Of a DNA stretch of 64,000 nt, positions 62,858 through 64,000 are shown piece by piece; position 1 is the first letter of the stretch, and every line of letters begins with the position of its first letter. Both the position numbers and the translations under genes were made by a program. The notes below the pieces were generated by a model that did not search any database, was not told the DNA's origin, and saw only the letters and a list, made by a program, of their open reading frames with translations. The stretch lies in NCBI GenBank assembly GCA_029448655.1, contig JACCLO010000009.1:1674001-1738000 (forward strand). The letters run 5' to 3'. Source of the DNA: Wolfiporia cocos (lineage: Eukaryota; Basidiomycota; Agaricomycetes; Polyporales; Phaeolaceae).

Positions 62858-64000
62858 TTACCCTGAGGCGTTACACAATGCGTTTAGATGCTCATCCGCT
62901 CTGCGCACGGCCAGCAAGTCCTTCAAAGCCGGTCGCTGCATTGGGTCCGCGTCCTGGAGACGTATTGCTATCTCGTTCAGATGCCCCAGCTCGCCCGGTT
63001 GTTCACAGTACATGAATGCGTGCAGGATCAGCTCGCCGACCGCCCAACGATCTGCACGAATGGGGCTGTAGTCGCCTTTGCCTACCTCCGGGGCCGTCCA
63101 ATCTTCCGTTCCAACAAACTCGCTGATTTGCTCTTCCGGGTCGTGCAGGCGCATCGCGCAGTCGTAGTCGATGATGTATAGTTTCTGTGCATCCGTGTCG
63201 ACAACAATGTTGGCTGTTTTCAGATCGAGGTAGGATATGTTATGGTCGTGTAGAAACGCAACACCTTCGATGAGCTGGTAGAGATAATCACAGAGAACGC
63301 TGGGAGCTGTCTCGACGATGAGCTCGGGGCGGTATTGCACGAACTTCGGCATCACCACGATGCACGTGTTAGTGCTTGCCACATCTATGATATCGACCAC
63401 AGGGATCGTGTGATTCTGTGGTCGGGAGCGCAGTTCAGGTGAGTTAAGGAGCCGAAGAAGTTGAAGCTCCGAGCTGCCTCTCTTCATAATCTTGACCACA
63501 AACTCGTCGTTGCAGCCTGCTTTCCGCGCTAAAGCGACATGGGGACGCTGAGATAATATCAGCGCTGAAAAGCAAAACAGTCACGAATACTCACATGGTA
63601 TACAGATGTAACAGTGTGGATGTTGAAAGACTTCAGCAATTGGGTGTGTTCTACAATTGTGCCTAAGCCTGAATTGCTGCCGCGTGCTGATTTCTTTGAT
63701 GGGTTCTGAGACTCGCTTTGATCCTTCCTTCTCCTGCTTGACAAGGAACGCAGGTGTAGGTCACGGAAACATTCGATCAATTTTTTCGGGACCCCTTTCC
63801 TTGCGAATCCAGACATCGTGCGCGGGAGTACATGCTGGCGATAATTGAAAAGTTCGAACGTGAGTCGCATGGCTTCTTCTTGGTTGGACATCGTGAATTT
63901 TCGCTCTTGAAGAATTTCGACCTTCCCATAAAGATTTGTCAGTCATGAGTGGCCAGAAAGAATGCCGTCTAACCTCCTCTTTGCCTGTATCACGTTGATA
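62858..64000 (-). CDS. Protein kinase domain gene, truncated by the window edge
   Basis: Minus-strand exons 63547-62858, 63921-63595 and a 27-nt piece 64000-63974 share one frame, so the gene starts beyond the right edge. The kinase fold is visible: VVKIMK with the beta-3 lysine, SELQLLRLL (alpha-C Glu), SYLDLKTANIVV as the catalytic loop (Asp, Lys and Asn kept, the HRD Arg replaced by Leu), and IIDYDCAMRL in the DFG position. TAPEVG is the APE motif and DRWAVGELILHAF helix F. A Lys/Arg/Ser-rich stretch precedes the N lobe. The pattern fits the expanded, divergent basidiomycete kinase families; the substrate is unknown and activity is possible. Confidence 0.85.

Overview
This window reads as a piece of a filamentous basidiomycete genome, most likely an Agaricomycete. 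The genes are dense and broken by many short (about 45-66 nt) GT-AG introns. The products fit such a fungus: a GH1 beta-glucosidase close to BGL1A of wood-decay fungi, a serine-type GSTFuA-like glutathione transferase, Cys2His2-type proteins, and core eukaryotic housekeeping genes. No ribosomal RNA, CRISPR or bacterial operon structure is present. The organism is inferred from gene style, not from a database match.

Left part (1-31.7 kb). Two related zinc-finger genes (1.4 and 5.8 kb) flank a small terminal-inverted-repeat (TIR) element. Then come CIA1 (cytosolic Fe-S assembly), a convergent ubiquitin protease of USP16/45 type, HIS5 (histidine synthesis), and two adjacent minus-strand paralogs of an unrecognised small membrane-protein family with a ~75 bp inverted repeat between them. 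These are followed by an intact 18-exon GH1 beta-glucosidase, a GST, cytosolic-type prolyl-tRNA synthetase with an in-frame presequence-like extension, and SWC5 (SWR1 chromatin remodeller).

Middle (31.7-39.1 kb). An intron-containing tRNA-Asp(GTC), mitochondrial isoleucyl-tRNA synthetase on the minus strand, and a B-type mitotic cyclin.

Transposon island (39.1-56.5 kb). Between cyclin B and ENP2 lie about 17 kb of nested mobile DNA whose layers can be peeled apart from target-site duplications (TSDs). (i) Three copies of a TIR element with subterminal tandem repeats. (ii) A second such element (45.61-49.00 kb, TSD ACAATAT) that carries both a Tc1/mariner-like MITE and a complete short LTR retrotransposon with identical LTRs. 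(iii) Four solo LTRs, each with a 5-bp TSD. (iv) Two copies of a ~720-bp foldback element whose ~215-bp arms each contain a tRNA-like unit with Pol III A and B boxes, flanked by 7-bp TSDs. One foldback copy sits in the intron of a third, frameshifted member of the membrane-protein family. The short LTR element appears to prime reverse transcription from its own 5' transcript end.

Right part (56.6-64 kb). ENP2 (ribosome biogenesis) and ERV29/SURF4 (ER cargo receptor) are transcribed divergently from a 0.47-kb spacer. Then follow poorly supported small ORFs downstream of a CRE/E-box/MluI-box cluster, and a minus-strand protein kinase gene that runs off the right edge.

Splice sites were assigned by eye from reading-frame continuity and family motifs. 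Where an exon map is given, the total is a whole number of codons.
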